Source of the DNA: Agathobaculum sp. NTUH-O15-33
GTDB taxonomy: Bacteria > Bacillota > Clostridia > Oscillospirales > Butyricicoccaceae
NCBI RefSeq assembly: GCF_033193315.1
Contig: NZ_CP136187.1
Span: forward strand, 2,445,501 to 2,509,500
Direction of reading: 5' to 3'
DNA length: 64,000 nucleotides
A model generated the notes under the pieces. That model was not told where the DNA came from. It did no database searches and worked only from the letters and a program-made list of their open reading frames with translations. Below, in pieces: positions 7,719 to 16,277 of the stretch. Both the position numbers and the translations under genes were made by a program. Numbering within the stretch: position 1 is the stretch's first letter; every line of letters begins with the position of its first letter.

Positions 7719-8561
7719 CTATTCGATCCGCGCGGTGCAGAAGTTGAGGACCGCGTCGCCGGTCGTCAGGTCGATCAGCCGGAACACGATTTGCCGGTCA
7801 TCCATCTTCCAGATCTGCGTCTGCACCGGACAGTTAGGCTCCAGCGCCGAGGTAAAGCGAACGGACAGAGAACGGATCGCCTCCGGCCGCCCCGGGCAGA
7901 CCGCCTTGATCAGCGCGCGGCAGGCATAGCCTGCCGTACACATCCCCATGAGGATAGGCCGGTCGAAACCGCCAAGAGCGGCAAAGTCCGGATCGATATG
8001 CAGGATATTCGGATCGTTATCAATGCGGTAAAGCGCCGCCTGATTTGGGCCGATATGGTCGTCCACCACGAAGTCGGGCGCGCGTTTGGGATACTCCACC
8101 GTCACATTGGGCGGCTTTTTGCCGCCAAAACCACCGGTGGACATATCGATATCCTTGGTCAGCAATGTGAACGCCTTGTCTCCCTGTTCGTCAAACGCTT
8201 CGGCTTGAATGAACGCCAAGCTGCCGCGCCCTAAGCCACGGTCATAAATATCGAGCAGCTCGACAGAATAAGTGATTTTCCCTTCCACGCTGGTGATCGG
8301 CTTGTGATATTCGATCTCAAAACCGTAGTGTAGCGTATCGGGCAGGCTCTGTCCGTATTCGTAGGCATCGGTAAACGTCTTAAAACCGAGGATCGCCGCC
8401 CAATAGGTGGGAATGATCTTCATATTTTTCTCGTATACATATTCCAGCTCGCCATCGACATTCGCACCGACACTGAGCGCGTAAAGCGCCAGCTTGCGCC
8501 AATCGTACCGCAGCTCCATCGGCGCGCTTTTCCGGCCGATTACTTCAAATTTCAGCGCCAC
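7719..8561 (-). CDS. MaoC-like (R)-specific enoyl-CoA hydratase, double hotdog
   Basis: This protein of about 280 residues has two hotdog repeats. The C-terminal half carries the hydratase-2 motif as YRIDNDPNILHIDPDFA, with the catalytic Asp, Asn and His in place, followed by GFDRPILMGMCTAGYA. It would hydrate a trans-2-enoyl-CoA. An ATG at 8600 overlaps the -10 element of a good promoter (TATAAT at 8599-8604, TTGCAA at 8623-8628, 18-bp spacing). I therefore place the start at the GTG at 8561, where the conserved domain begins and AGGGG lies upstream at slightly long spacing. It lies outside the BCCT operon but next to its regulator and may hydrate the same operon's enoyl-CoA intermediate. 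The exact start is uncertain. Confidence 0.85.
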   Translation of the reverse strand: MALKFEVIGRKSAPMELRYDWRKLALYALSVGANVDGELEYVYEKNMKIIPTYWAAILGFKTFTDAYEYGQSLPDTLHYGFEIEYHKPITSVEGKITYSVELLDIYDRGLGRGSLAFIQAEAFDEQGDKAFTLLTKDIDMSTGGFGGKKPPNVTVEYPKRAPDFVVDDHIGPNQAALYRIDNDPNILHIDPDFAALGGFDRPILMGMCTAGYACRALIKAVCPGRPEAIRSLSVRFTSALEPNCPVQTQIWKMDDRQIVFRLIDLTTGDAVLNFCTARIE

Positions 8562-8598
8562 CCTGACCGTTCGCCCCTTTCGTTTGCATCGTTTTTCC

Positions 8599-8628
8599 AT
8601 TATATCACAGACGCCGGACTGATTGCAA
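8599..8628 (-). promoter_or_regulatory. Promoter of the MaoC-like gene
   Basis: TTGCAA (8623-8628) and TATAAT (8599-8604) are 18 bp apart on the minus strand. The predicted start near 8592 leaves about 30 nt before the GTG at 8561 and rules out the upstream ATG at 8600. Confidence 0.55.
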
Positions 8629-8701
8629 GCAGCAGCGGTTTTGCTTTCATGCACTTCATTACTGCACGTGAAACCGCCAGCCGCCCCCTGATCTTTCACG
8701 G

Positions 8702-8857
8702 TTACCATTGCATGGCGTATTGCGCATAGGTATCCGCGTTAATGTCTTCCAACGCCACGCAGTCCATCTGTTTAAAAAGCGTACTGATTACTTTGCTGAC
8801 GCTCCACGGCGGTTTTACTTTTTGCATTACCAAGCCGTTCTGCGTATAGAGTATCAC
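8702..8857 (-). CDS. Small coupled ORF of 51 codons after the MPE-NTPase-HD gene
   Basis: A GTG at 8857 overlaps the TGA of the 1207-residue gene by four bases and opens a 51-codon frame ending TAQYAMQW-type sequence at a TAA at 8702. The overlap is the usual arrangement for translational coupling. The predicted product has mixed composition with no transmembrane segment or recognised motif; an internal ATG at 8827 gives a 41-residue version. It may be a small partner or antitoxin-like protein of the large gene, a decayed C-terminal extension, or chance. Confidence 0.4.
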   Translation of the reverse strand: MILYTQNGLVMQKVKPPWSVSKVISTLFKQMDCVALEDINADTYAQYAMQW

Positions 8858-11800
8858 TCTAACTCAAACTTTTGCAGCGGTACATCATACTCTTGCGCGG
8901 TTTCTGTAAACGCCCTATTGTTCGCGATGATAACGTTAAATATTTTCTTTCCCTCATCGGTACGGATCGTGTTGACCGCCTTCCAAAAGTCTAAAAAGCG
9001 TGCCCGGGTCAAATGCAATTCTCTTTTATACAAAAGCGTGAGCAGCTTATAAAGCATTTGCAGTTTATCGATATCTTTTGCTATTTTTATATTATAATCC
9101 GTGATCGTTTGATCGTCCCAGCTAAACCATAGCTTCAGATATTCCGTCAAATCTGCTACATCGCGGTGCGTGCCAGATAAGAACACCTTCTCGCAGTAAT
9201 TGCTTTCCAGCTCCTTCATCCCCTCATATTGCACGCAGCATGGCGGGTAATCGCCCGTATAGGCCTCGCCCATATCATGTATCAGCAGCATATTGAGAAT
9301 TTTTTGCTTATCATAATCACTATGGGTATAGCTTTTGCTTGGCAGGAACAGCAATCCGATCAAATACGCTTCAAACACATGCTCGAGCGTGGTTTCATGC
9401 TGCTCGCCGTTCTGAACGATTCGTAAATAATCCGCTTTGCTTAAGCTGTCTTGTTTATCCGGGATGCACCAGCCAGTCTTTTTTACCCGTTCCAACTGAG
9501 ACAATTCTTCCAAAAGCGCACCGGGATCAAAAAGATCGTCCGGACGCAGAGCATCCCCCGAACGCATTCTTTCTTTACACGTTTCAAAAGCAGTCTTTTG
9601 ATGAATAAGATACTGGATAAAAAGTTCCTTCCTGTTCGTTTTTTGAAACCGTCTGACATAGATATCGATTATTTCAATCAGTGATGATAAAATATTAATT
9701 GCCATAGGGTCGTCATATGTATTATATTTACTGTTGTAAAAAAAGGAACGGATTTTCTTTTCGCTGTTTTTTCTCAGTGCAAGGGGCGAATCAATACGAA
9801 CTTGCACCAGATCGCAAAGTGTGAAAAGTTCCAGCCGCAGCAAGGGATAGTGCTTATTTGCACCGATCCGCGTTTTCAAACGGCTCGCTAAAAGATGATA
9901 CGTATTGTAAATATCAAACCCTTCGTATACGACATCCTCTCTGATCGAAATGTCTTCCGCCTTCCGATCGCCGTAAAATTGCAGGTAAAAATCGCGATTG
10001 ACCTTTCTCTCCCATTTATCGGACAGCAACCGGTCGATGTACGCGTCAATCATTTCATCTTGGTTGTTAGAATTTGCAATTCTGCTTAAACAGATCGACC
10101 GCTTCGCAACAGAAAACTCATAAAAATCCGCACTTGCAATCGTTCCTGCTTGCGCCAGCTGATCCAAGCTTTGTTCCTGCTCTGCCAGAAGTTGAAGAAT
10201 TGTATCGTTATCTCCCCGCGTGCGGCCCAGCAGGTGCGAAATCGTTGATTTCCCAGTATACGATAGCTTGTCATATTGTAACTGCGCAAACGAGATCATT
10301 TCCGCATGCAGATTCAATTTGTCTACAAAGCCCCGGATATAAGAACAAATTTCGTGTCCATATAGCTGATCCAGACCTGAATGTGGCGATATTTCCGTGA
10401 TGGCTTTCACGTTTTGCGCGCTAAGTACATAGTTCGCTGCAAGCAAATACCTTGCAATCAGCTTTTGGGTTCGGATCACTTCAAAATCCTGATTGCTGAT
10501 CTGCTTGACATGCTCACGGATCCAAGTATAATTCTTTTGCGGTTTCCCCATGTACAGGTGATAGCTCATTTCTGCCGCTTTTGCTATATTGGCGTTCCCC
10601 AGTTTAGATCTAACAAAGTCATCTAACATATCAAAGAAGGTGTGTGTATTTCGCTTGCACAGGTATTCTCCAAAAACAACCAGTATGTTCAGGTCGATCT
10701 CTAGAATCTGCATTCTATTGATATTTTCCATGATACAGTCATACGCATCGTCTTCATAGCTGTTCAAATCGCAAAACGCCCTGATAAAGTTTTCATATTT
10801 GATCGTAGAATTGACCTTATGTGTTCGGATCCGGTTGAAATAAATTAAATATTCGGCATCGCGCGCGATTTGCTGCGGCGTAAATTCAAGATTGAGATCC
10901 TCATCCGTATCGATCCCATAAATAAAGTGTGCATATGGCTGAAACTCTTTGCTATTGATCGTTTGGTCGATCATTTTCTCAATGCGTGCGTTATGATAAA
11001 ATACATGCTGGCTCAGTCCATCTATCATGCAGCACGGCCGGCAGTTGTATTTCTTCGACAGATCTAGTCCCTGTCTGAGTATATCCTCTACCTTCCGTTT
11101 TATTTTATTGACATAGGCTGCCGAATCCTTATTCTCATTCTGTCGGGAATGCGTATGAATAATCTCTTCCAGATTGATATAGATCGGCAAAAAATCAAAG
11201 GTACCGCTGCCAAACTTATAAAGTAAATTTAAATAGGTGATTGACATAAAAAGGCTTTTCCCTAGTCTGGCTTCGCCCCTTAATGTTACGCTTACCCGTT
11301 TTTCAGATTTCTGGATCAACTGTGATAGTGTATTGATCAAACCATCCTTCGCACTGATTACGTTGCCTGCCATGCCCGCTTGCGGCTGCTGCAGGGTTGC
11401 AAAGGAACGGAAAAGAATGTCGATCAATCTCCATTCTGGTCCGGAACGAACCGCCTCAAAGCTCTTGACCCGTTCCGCCAGATTGTGCACCTCTTTAGTA
11501 CCGAACAAATACCGTAACGCTTGCCGTTTGAGCGACGATTCACTCAGCTCCAAAATCCGCTCGATGTCATTGAGAGAACCGACAATTTGCCATTTCTCGT
11601 CCTTGTACACGATCGTACGGTGATAATACTGATTGGTATCGCTGAATTGGTGCAAGCCGCATGTGATATGGTCGCTATCCAAGGGCGCGCCGACAATATA
11701 GTCATAATTATGCGCGCTATCCGTATGCTTATCGCCATATAGCTGCAAACCGAACAGTGTTTCTATTTGGTCAAGAACAGCGGTGTATTCGTTTTCCGGG

Positions 11801-12477
11801 TAGGTCAACAAGGCGTGCTCACAATAATCCGTTCTCGGCGCATGAGCCACCAATACATTGTGCTGCTTGCTTAAATTGTTTTTCGTTTTAATCAACGCAT
11901 CTTTGTTTTTCTCTATGTTTTTTTCAATCGAATCGCAATCCACGCAAAGCTTCTGCGTACCTTTATCAATCCAATGGCTGTTTAGAACCAGAAAATTAAT
12001 TCCTTCAATTTTCCTGAAATGTGTTTCATAGGTGTTTTTCTTCATGATCATTTTATCAATGAACCGGCTGATCAAGGAAAATCTCCTATCGCCATATTCC
12101 ACATTATGCAATTCGCAAACCACCTTGTTATTTCCGGCAGCGAACATATTGACATCATGATTACCGCAGCATATGATCATTCTGTTATTCGCAATATCAA
12201 GTTCCCGCATCAGATAGGCAAAGTACTTTTCGGCCAATGCAAAGGCTGTGCTAGCTTCCTTTTCCCATAGCGCCGCCTTTTCTTCCGCCGAAGAGGATTC
12301 TGGAATACGCCGGCCGATACATTTGCTATCAATTACATCCCCGTTATATACCAAAATAATATTCGATAGGTTGAGCCCCTTGATAAAATCCACCATTGTG
12401 CAAAAAACAACATTGTCCTCCGGCTCCCCCATTGTCGCTTTGATATGAAAATCTGACAGCTGAAGGATCGTTTTCAT
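8854..12477 (-). CDS. Metallophosphoesterase - P-loop NTPase - HD phosphohydrolase fusion (putative defence protein)
   Basis: This 1207-residue multidomain protein starts with a calcineurin-like phosphoesterase: DFH (Asp9, His11), NGD (Asp47), GNHD (106-108), AHAPR (His212) and GDKH (248-251). A P-loop ATPase of STAND/NACHT type follows, with Walker A GEARLGKS (401-408) and a Walker B-like CCMIDG (Asp486), then about 500 residues of helix-rich sequence with no recognised repeat. The C-terminus is an HD domain with His1033, His1067-Asp1068, GEAYTGD and a late KDIDKL, resembling YfbR-type nucleotidases. The start has AGGTG upstream. Two potential nucleotide or nucleic-acid hydrolases flanking a STAND-like switch suggests a conflict or anti-phage role; this is inference. 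It stands alone, without toxin-antitoxin or restriction genes beside it. Confidence 0.85.
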   Translation of the reverse strand: MKTILQLSDFHIKATMGEPEDNVVFCTMVDFIKGLNLSNIILVYNGDVIDSKCIGRRIPESSSAEEKAALWEKEASTAFALAEKYFAYLMRELDIANNRMIICCGNHDVNMFAAGNNKVVCELHNVEYGDRRFSLISRFIDKMIMKKNTYETHFRKIEGINFLVLNSHWIDKGTQKLCVDCDSIEKNIEKNKDALIKTKNNLSKQHNVLVAHAPRTDYCEHALLTYPENEYTAVLDQIETLFGLQLYGDKHTDSAHNYDYIVGAPLDSDHITCGLHQFSDTNQYYHRTIVYKDEKWQIVGSLNDIERILELSESSLKRQALRYLFGTKEVHNLAERVKSFEAVRSGPEWRLIDILFRSFATLQQPQAGMAGNVISAKDGLINTLSQLIQKSEKRVSVTLRGEARLGKSLFMSITYLNLLYKFGSGTFDFLPIYINLEEIIHTHSRQNENKDSAAYVNKIKRKVEDILRQGLDLSKKYNCRPCCMIDGLSQHVFYHNARIEKMIDQTINSKEFQPYAHFIYGIDTDEDLNLEFTPQQIARDAEYLIYFNRIRTHKVNSTIKYENFIRAFCDLNSYEDDAYDCIMENINRMQILEIDLNILVVFGEYLCKRNTHTFFDMLDDFVRSKLGNANIAKAAEMSYHLYMGKPQKNYTWIREHVKQISNQDFEVIRTQKLIARYLLAANYVLSAQNVKAITEISPHSGLDQLYGHEICSYIRGFVDKLNLHAEMISFAQLQYDKLSYTGKSTISHLLGRTRGDNDTILQLLAEQEQSLDQLAQAGTIASADFYEFSVAKRSICLSRIANSNNQDEMIDAYIDRLLSDKWERKVNRDFYLQFYGDRKAEDISIREDVVYEGFDIYNTYHLLASRLKTRIGANKHYPLLRLELFTLCDLVQVRIDSPLALRKNSEKKIRSFFYNSKYNTYDDPMAINILSSLIEIIDIYVRRFQKTNRKELFIQYLIHQKTAFETCKERMRSGDALRPDDLFDPGALLEELSQLERVKKTGWCIPDKQDSLSKADYLRIVQNGEQHETTLEHVFEAYLIGLLFLPSKSYTHSDYDKQKILNMLLIHDMGEAYTGDYPPCCVQYEGMKELESNYCEKVFLSGTHRDVADLTEYLKLWFSWDDQTITDYNIKIAKDIDKLQMLYKLLTLLYKRELHLTRARFLDFWKAVNTIRTDEGKKIFNVIIANNRAFTETAQEYDVPLQKFELE

Positions 12478-13034
12478 AGTATCACCTTTTACCTATTCCG
12501 TTCATTTGTAGCTTCAGTCAGTACAGTACTCAGTAACAGCAGGCGGCAGGCTGCTGTTCGTTGCTCGCAGAGTATTGCATAGGAGTTTACGGCAAATTGG
12601 ATTCGTCATAACGACCACACTCCCCTTGCCGCCGCCCACTTGTTTTGTATATATTATATCATACTATTTCAGAATTTCCACCTTATCCTTGGTCATTTTG
12701 GGACATTTTAGAAGTTTTGTTTGTTTTGAATATCAAAGCAAAAAACGCGGAACAGTCTATACGAGTGTAGTCGAAGACGGTACATAAGAGAGGCCACTTA
12801 TATCGTCGCATCTAAAAAGTTTATAAAAATCGCAAAAAGACCGCCCAACACATCATTTCTAACGTGTTGGGCGGTCTGAAAACATGGTCGGAGTGGAATT
12901 ACAGAACTTGCAAAAATCCAGTAAAATCAATGATTTACAGGCAATCGACAAGCTGTATTTACAAAATACTTTCTGCATCCTTTGCATCAACATAATGTAA
13001 CAACTAATAAGCTACTGTAATTCTCTTGTCCGTG
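12478..13034. other. AT-rich intergenic region with promoter and terminator elements
   Basis: There is no convincing gene in these 557 bp. A TATAAT at 12653-12658 on the minus strand lies about 175 bp before the fusion gene but has only a weak -35. The terminator at 12834-12877 is described separately. The sequence at 12887-12898 resembles the 3' end of a minus-strand tRNA for about a dozen bases, then diverges. Base composition is much more AT-rich than in most of the window. Confidence 0.5.
12834..12877 (-). terminator. Rho-independent terminator after the DUF2971 gene
   Basis: AGACCGCCCAACAC (12838-12851) pairs perfectly with 12864-12877, and five T residues follow on the minus strand. 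It lies about 160 bp after the DUF2971 stop codon. Confidence 0.85.
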
Positions 13035-13889
13035 TTATCTATATGATATGCTGGAGTAAGAAATCTTTTTTTCACGCCGTATTTTAGGCGCATATTGATT
13101 TAGGAATAGTGTAAGTTGATTAAAATCGACTTCTGATTTAGGCCCGAGCACTATTTCACATATACTATCTTCCGGTAGCGGATATTCAAAGTATGAAATG
13201 AGTTTTGAATTTTTACTCCGAAAATGAATTGGAAGACCATTAATTTGAGGTAATTTTATTTGAGATAAATTAGCTAACAATTCTCGATAGCATGGATAAT
13301 ATACCATCCTAATTTCTTCTTCTTCAGAAAAACCTTCTCCTTTTAAATAAACAGACAATTCTTCTAGACCGCACATTAACATACTTAATATTTTCTCTTC
13401 ACTACTACAATTATGCTTTTCTTTTAAAATAGTAGAAACTGATAAAAACTTTTCGATTAATTCATCGTCATTGTCATGATAGCATACCTCATCTATTTGC
13501 ACTAATGGCTGTTCGTGTCCGTATTTGACATGCATTAAATCGAAGCAGGAAAATTTTGATAAATCAAATCCAATGCAAACTCCTTTACCATCATCCCCAT
13601 ATGCACGCCATTGACTTAATAAATTCTTGTTGCGTGTAAAACAAGCAATGTAGGGGAAATCAACTTTTTGTGCATAAGTTAAGGCCATCTTTTCTAATAA
13701 ATTGTTGTTAAAAAGCTCATCGCCTTTATGCTTTTTTACTACTCGCTCCAATGATGACAAAAACATTCTGTCATCAAGTGCATCATTCGTAGTCTGTACA
13801 TGGGATAGCCAAATTCTATTAGTTACCAAGACTTTCATAAAAGTTTCTAAGGAACAATAATGATACATGATATCAATTTCGTTAATCAT
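13035..13889 (-). CDS. DUF2971 family protein
   Basis: This protein of about 284 residues matches the DUF2971 family. It has an N-terminal YHYCSLETFMKVLVTNRIWLS segment, the hallmark CFTRNKNLLSQWRAYGDDGKG motif, then CIGFDLS, EEEEIRMVYYP and FRSKNSKLISYFEYPL. The biochemical role of the family is not established; members are common in accessory and defence-rich regions. GAGGAG lies eight bases before the ATG at 13889. The gene is strikingly AT-rich compared with the GC-rich genes on both sides, which suggests recent transfer. It sits between the NTPase fusion and the EAL protein and ends at a strong terminator, so it seems transcribed separately. Confidence 0.88.
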   Translation of the reverse strand: MINEIDIMYHYCSLETFMKVLVTNRIWLSHVQTTNDALDDRMFLSSLERVVKKHKGDELFNNNLLEKMALTYAQKVDFPYIACFTRNKNLLSQWRAYGDDGKGVCIGFDLSKFSCFDLMHVKYGHEQPLVQIDEVCYHDNDDELIEKFLSVSTILKEKHNCSSEEKILSMLMCGLEELSVYLKGEGFSEEEEIRMVYYPCYRELLANLSQIKLPQINGLPIHFRSKNSKLISYFEYPLPEDSICEIVLGPKSEVDFNQLTLFLNQYAPKIRREKKISYSSISYR

Positions 13890-13985
13890 CACTTTTACTC
13901 CTCTTGGAATTGTTTATTTTTATGAATTATACCATCTATAAAACTTTACAATACTTTTCTATGCAATTATTTTTGCAATAATCTT

Positions 13986-15752
13986 TCAAACGCTTTCACC
14001 GGGATGGGTTTGGAGAAAAAAGAAGCCTTGCCCGATATCGCAGCCAATGCTTTTGACGTAGTCCAGCTGGGCTTTGGTCTCTATGCCTTCGCACACGGTT
14101 TGCATTTGAGTTTCGTGCGCCATCTCCACCACCTTTTTCAGCACCACGCGGCTGCGGGCGTTCGTCTCAAAATCCTGCAACAGGCTTCTATCCAGCTTGA
14201 GCACGTCCGCGGACAGCATGCTCAATACGTTCAGCGAGGCGTAGCCTGTTCCAAAGTCGTCTATGGCGAGCCGCACGCCGCGTTCATGCAGCCGGCGCGA
14301 AAGCGCGTACATCTCCGTATCGTTCTCTACAAACGCGCTTTCTGTTAATTCCACTACGATTCGACCGTGCGGCACCTGCCACTTGTCCAGCACCGCGCAG
14401 AATTTTTCCACGTAGTGCGCTTCACACAGATGCCGACGGGATTGGTTGGAGCATATCTCCACCGGCGGGAGACCCTGCTTGGCCCAGCCGTGCATCTCTT
14501 TGCAAAGCTGCTCCAAGAGATAAAAGTCCAGATCCCGGATGAACCGGTTTTCCTCAAACAGCGGAATGAACTCGTCCGGCCCAATGATTTCTTCCTCCGC
14601 CGTCACCCAACGAACCAGCGCCTCCCCGGCCGTCACCTGTCCGGTCTTTAAGTCCACCTGCGGCTGGATGTATAGCTTGAATTCTCCGTTTTTCAGCGCG
14701 TCCGAGGCGCGCTCCATCAGATCGTTCCTTCGGAACAGCTGCGTTTCCAGTGCATCGTTATAATACGCATACCTGCTCGCGCCCTCCTCGCGCGGAGCGC
14801 TTTGCAGCGCGATCAGCGCCTTGTCCAGCATCTGCCGCACACCGCGCCGGCTTTTGGCTGGTATCGGATACACCCCCGCCGCAAAGGTCACATGGATGCG
14901 AAGCTCCTGCTGCATCGCTTCATCCAGCAGGCAATCGCGTATCTCTTCTATGCGCTGCTCCAGATCTTTTGTGGCCGAGTAGGTCAGCAGCATGGCAAAG
15001 TGATCCTTTTCCAGACGCGCGCACAGCTCGCCTTCCACGCATTTGTCCTGTATGTTCTGCGCAACGCTCCGCAAAACATTATCCCCCACATCAAAACCGT
15101 GCAGTTGGTTGATATAGCGGAAATGGTTCACCCCGAACGTCAGCACCGCAAACCGTTTTTCACTCGGCTTTGCCAGCGCCTCCCGACACCTGCTTTCAAA
15201 GCCCGGGCGGTTCAGCAGGCCCGTCAGGCCGTCCTGCTCCTGCAACTTTCGGCCTTGCTGCTCCAGCATCTGACGCAGGGACCGCTCTATCTCCATATAG
15301 TCCCGCCGCGCCTTTTCCACGTTGAACCCGGTTTCCCCGGCCTGCTCTTCAAACGGCATAGAATGATGGAACTGTACCACCTTCCAGCCGTCACGCTCCC
15401 GCCGGAACACGCCGGAAAAGCGCACCGGCTTACGGAACGCCACTCCACCGGTAAGATCGGACTGCACGGTAAGGGTAATGATACCGCCCGCGATATCCGG
15501 CCCCAGCTGTTCGATATGATACTGCTCGTCCGATATCACCCAGCCGCCCTGATACGTTTGTCGCTCCCGCGCAAAAAGCTCTATCAGCGACCGGCGGTCG
15601 TAGCCGATTTCCACACGCCCGGCGCCTACCCAGCTGATCCGTTCGGAAATTAAAGAAAGCAAGCTAGTATAGTCGCGCTCTACAAAATATGCCTTTATCA
15701 GCCGCTTTGCCAGACCTTCTATTTCGTCCCGGCTATCCTGCATCGTTTTCAT
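13986..15752 (-). CDS. NTF2-like - degenerate GGDEF - EAL protein (c-di-GMP phosphodiesterase)
   Basis: This 588-residue cytoplasmic protein has three parts. Residues 1-135 look like a SnoaL/NTF2-type ligand domain (SERISWVGAG, GVFRRERDGWKVVQFHHS). Residues 170-330 form a GGDEF domain whose active loop is degenerate (RLEKDHFAML in place of GGDEF), so cyclase activity is unlikely. Residues 345-588 form an EAL domain with EAL (377-379), ELTESAF, DDFGTGYASL (498-507), KLDRSLL, CEGIE and QGFFF, all consistent with an active c-di-GMP phosphodiesterase. It follows the small HTH gene by 18 bp and lies in the direction of the giant SLH operon, so it may be its distal gene. Adhesion linked to c-di-GMP turnover is a reasonable but unproven reading. 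Confidence 0.9.
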   Translation of the reverse strand: MKTMQDSRDEIEGLAKRLIKAYFVERDYTSLLSLISERISWVGAGRVEIGYDRRSLIELFARERQTYQGGWVISDEQYHIEQLGPDIAGGIITLTVQSDLTGGVAFRKPVRFSGVFRRERDGWKVVQFHHSMPFEEQAGETGFNVEKARRDYMEIERSLRQMLEQQGRKLQEQDGLTGLLNRPGFESRCREALAKPSEKRFAVLTFGVNHFRYINQLHGFDVGDNVLRSVAQNIQDKCVEGELCARLEKDHFAMLLTYSATKDLEQRIEEIRDCLLDEAMQQELRIHVTFAAGVYPIPAKSRRGVRQMLDKALIALQSAPREEGASRYAYYNDALETQLFRRNDLMERASDALKNGEFKLYIQPQVDLKTGQVTAGEALVRWVTAEEEIIGPDEFIPLFEENRFIRDLDFYLLEQLCKEMHGWAKQGLPPVEICSNQSRRHLCEAHYVEKFCAVLDKWQVPHGRIVVELTESAFVENDTEMYALSRRLHERGVRLAIDDFGTGYASLNVLSMLSADVLKLDRSLLQDFETNARSRVVLKKVVEMAHETQMQTVCEGIETKAQLDYVKSIGCDIGQGFFFLQTHPGESV

Positions 15753-15770
15753 GTCATTTCAGCCCTTTTC

Positions 15771-16157
15771 CTATGCGCTCTTTCCCTCTTTGCTCCTCGC
15801 CCGTCTCAGTTCCTTTTGCAGCTTGCGAATCTGCGCCTGCTGTTCACGGATCACATTCAGCAGCAGCTTGCGGGGCGTGCGGTCGTTATTGATCTCCTTC
15901 CATTTCCCCAGCTGGCCCGCCTCATACGCCCGCCGCCAGTGATAGGAAGCCCGTTCCACGCGCTTATACCCCAGCATTTCCACGGAGAAGCCCGCGTCTG
16001 TAAAGATCTTCGTCGGTCCTTCTCCCGCCATGTACCGCTCGATAAAATGCTCTTTAAACGCGTTGGTATACTGTATCTCACGCGGCGATACCGAAAAAAC
16101 GTTTGGGTTTTGCTCCAATGTTTCCACTTCGTCCTGTGTAAATAACCGTTTACCCAT
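15771..16157 (-). CDS. Small HTH-domain protein
   Basis: This 128-residue protein begins MGKRLFTQDEVETLEQNPNV and contains GEGPTKIFTDAGFSVEMLGYKRVERASYHWRR, similar to the HTH proteins often found in Clostridia that resemble the first ORF of IS3-type transposases. A basic coiled-coil-like tail (REQQAQIRKLQKELRRARSK) follows. No transposase ORF or terminal repeats accompany it, so it is not called an insertion sequence. The ATG at 16157 has an AGGTGG site; a GTG nine bases upstream is an alternative. It lies after the last giant gene and 18 bp before the EAL gene. A regulatory or nucleic-acid-binding role is a guess. Confidence 0.75.
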   Translation of the reverse strand: MGKRLFTQDEVETLEQNPNVFSVSPREIQYTNAFKEHFIERYMAGEGPTKIFTDAGFSVEMLGYKRVERASYHWRRAYEAGQLGKWKEINNDRTPRKLLLNVIREQQAQIRKLQKELRRARSKEGKSA

Positions 16158-16195
16158 ACTGCCCACCTCTCTATCCAGAGAATTATATTTTTAAT

Positions 16196-16261
16196 CTCCC
16201 GCTCCAAACCCACCTTATAAACAGATGGGCTTGGAGCGGGAGGGGACGAAAGTCCCCTCCC
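16196..16261 (-). repeat. Double-hairpin spacer after giant protein A
   Basis: Two adjoining stems occur: CTCCCGCTCCAA (16196-16207) with 16231-16242, and GGGAGGGGAC (16238-16247) with 16252-16261 around a GAAA loop. The stems share a few bases, so they may be alternative structures. The same two-stem architecture follows giants B and C. No long T run follows. Confidence 0.6.
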
Positions 16262-16277
16262 CCAATGCCTTTGGGTT

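Noticed and set aside
12887..12910. tRNA-like 3' end (TGGTCGGAGTGG) as an attachment-site remnant
   Set aside because: Only about a dozen bases match and no cloverleaf or second copy is present.
15771..16157. Insertion sequence with the HTH protein as orfA
   Set aside because: No DDE transposase frame, frameshift partner or terminal inverted repeats flank it.
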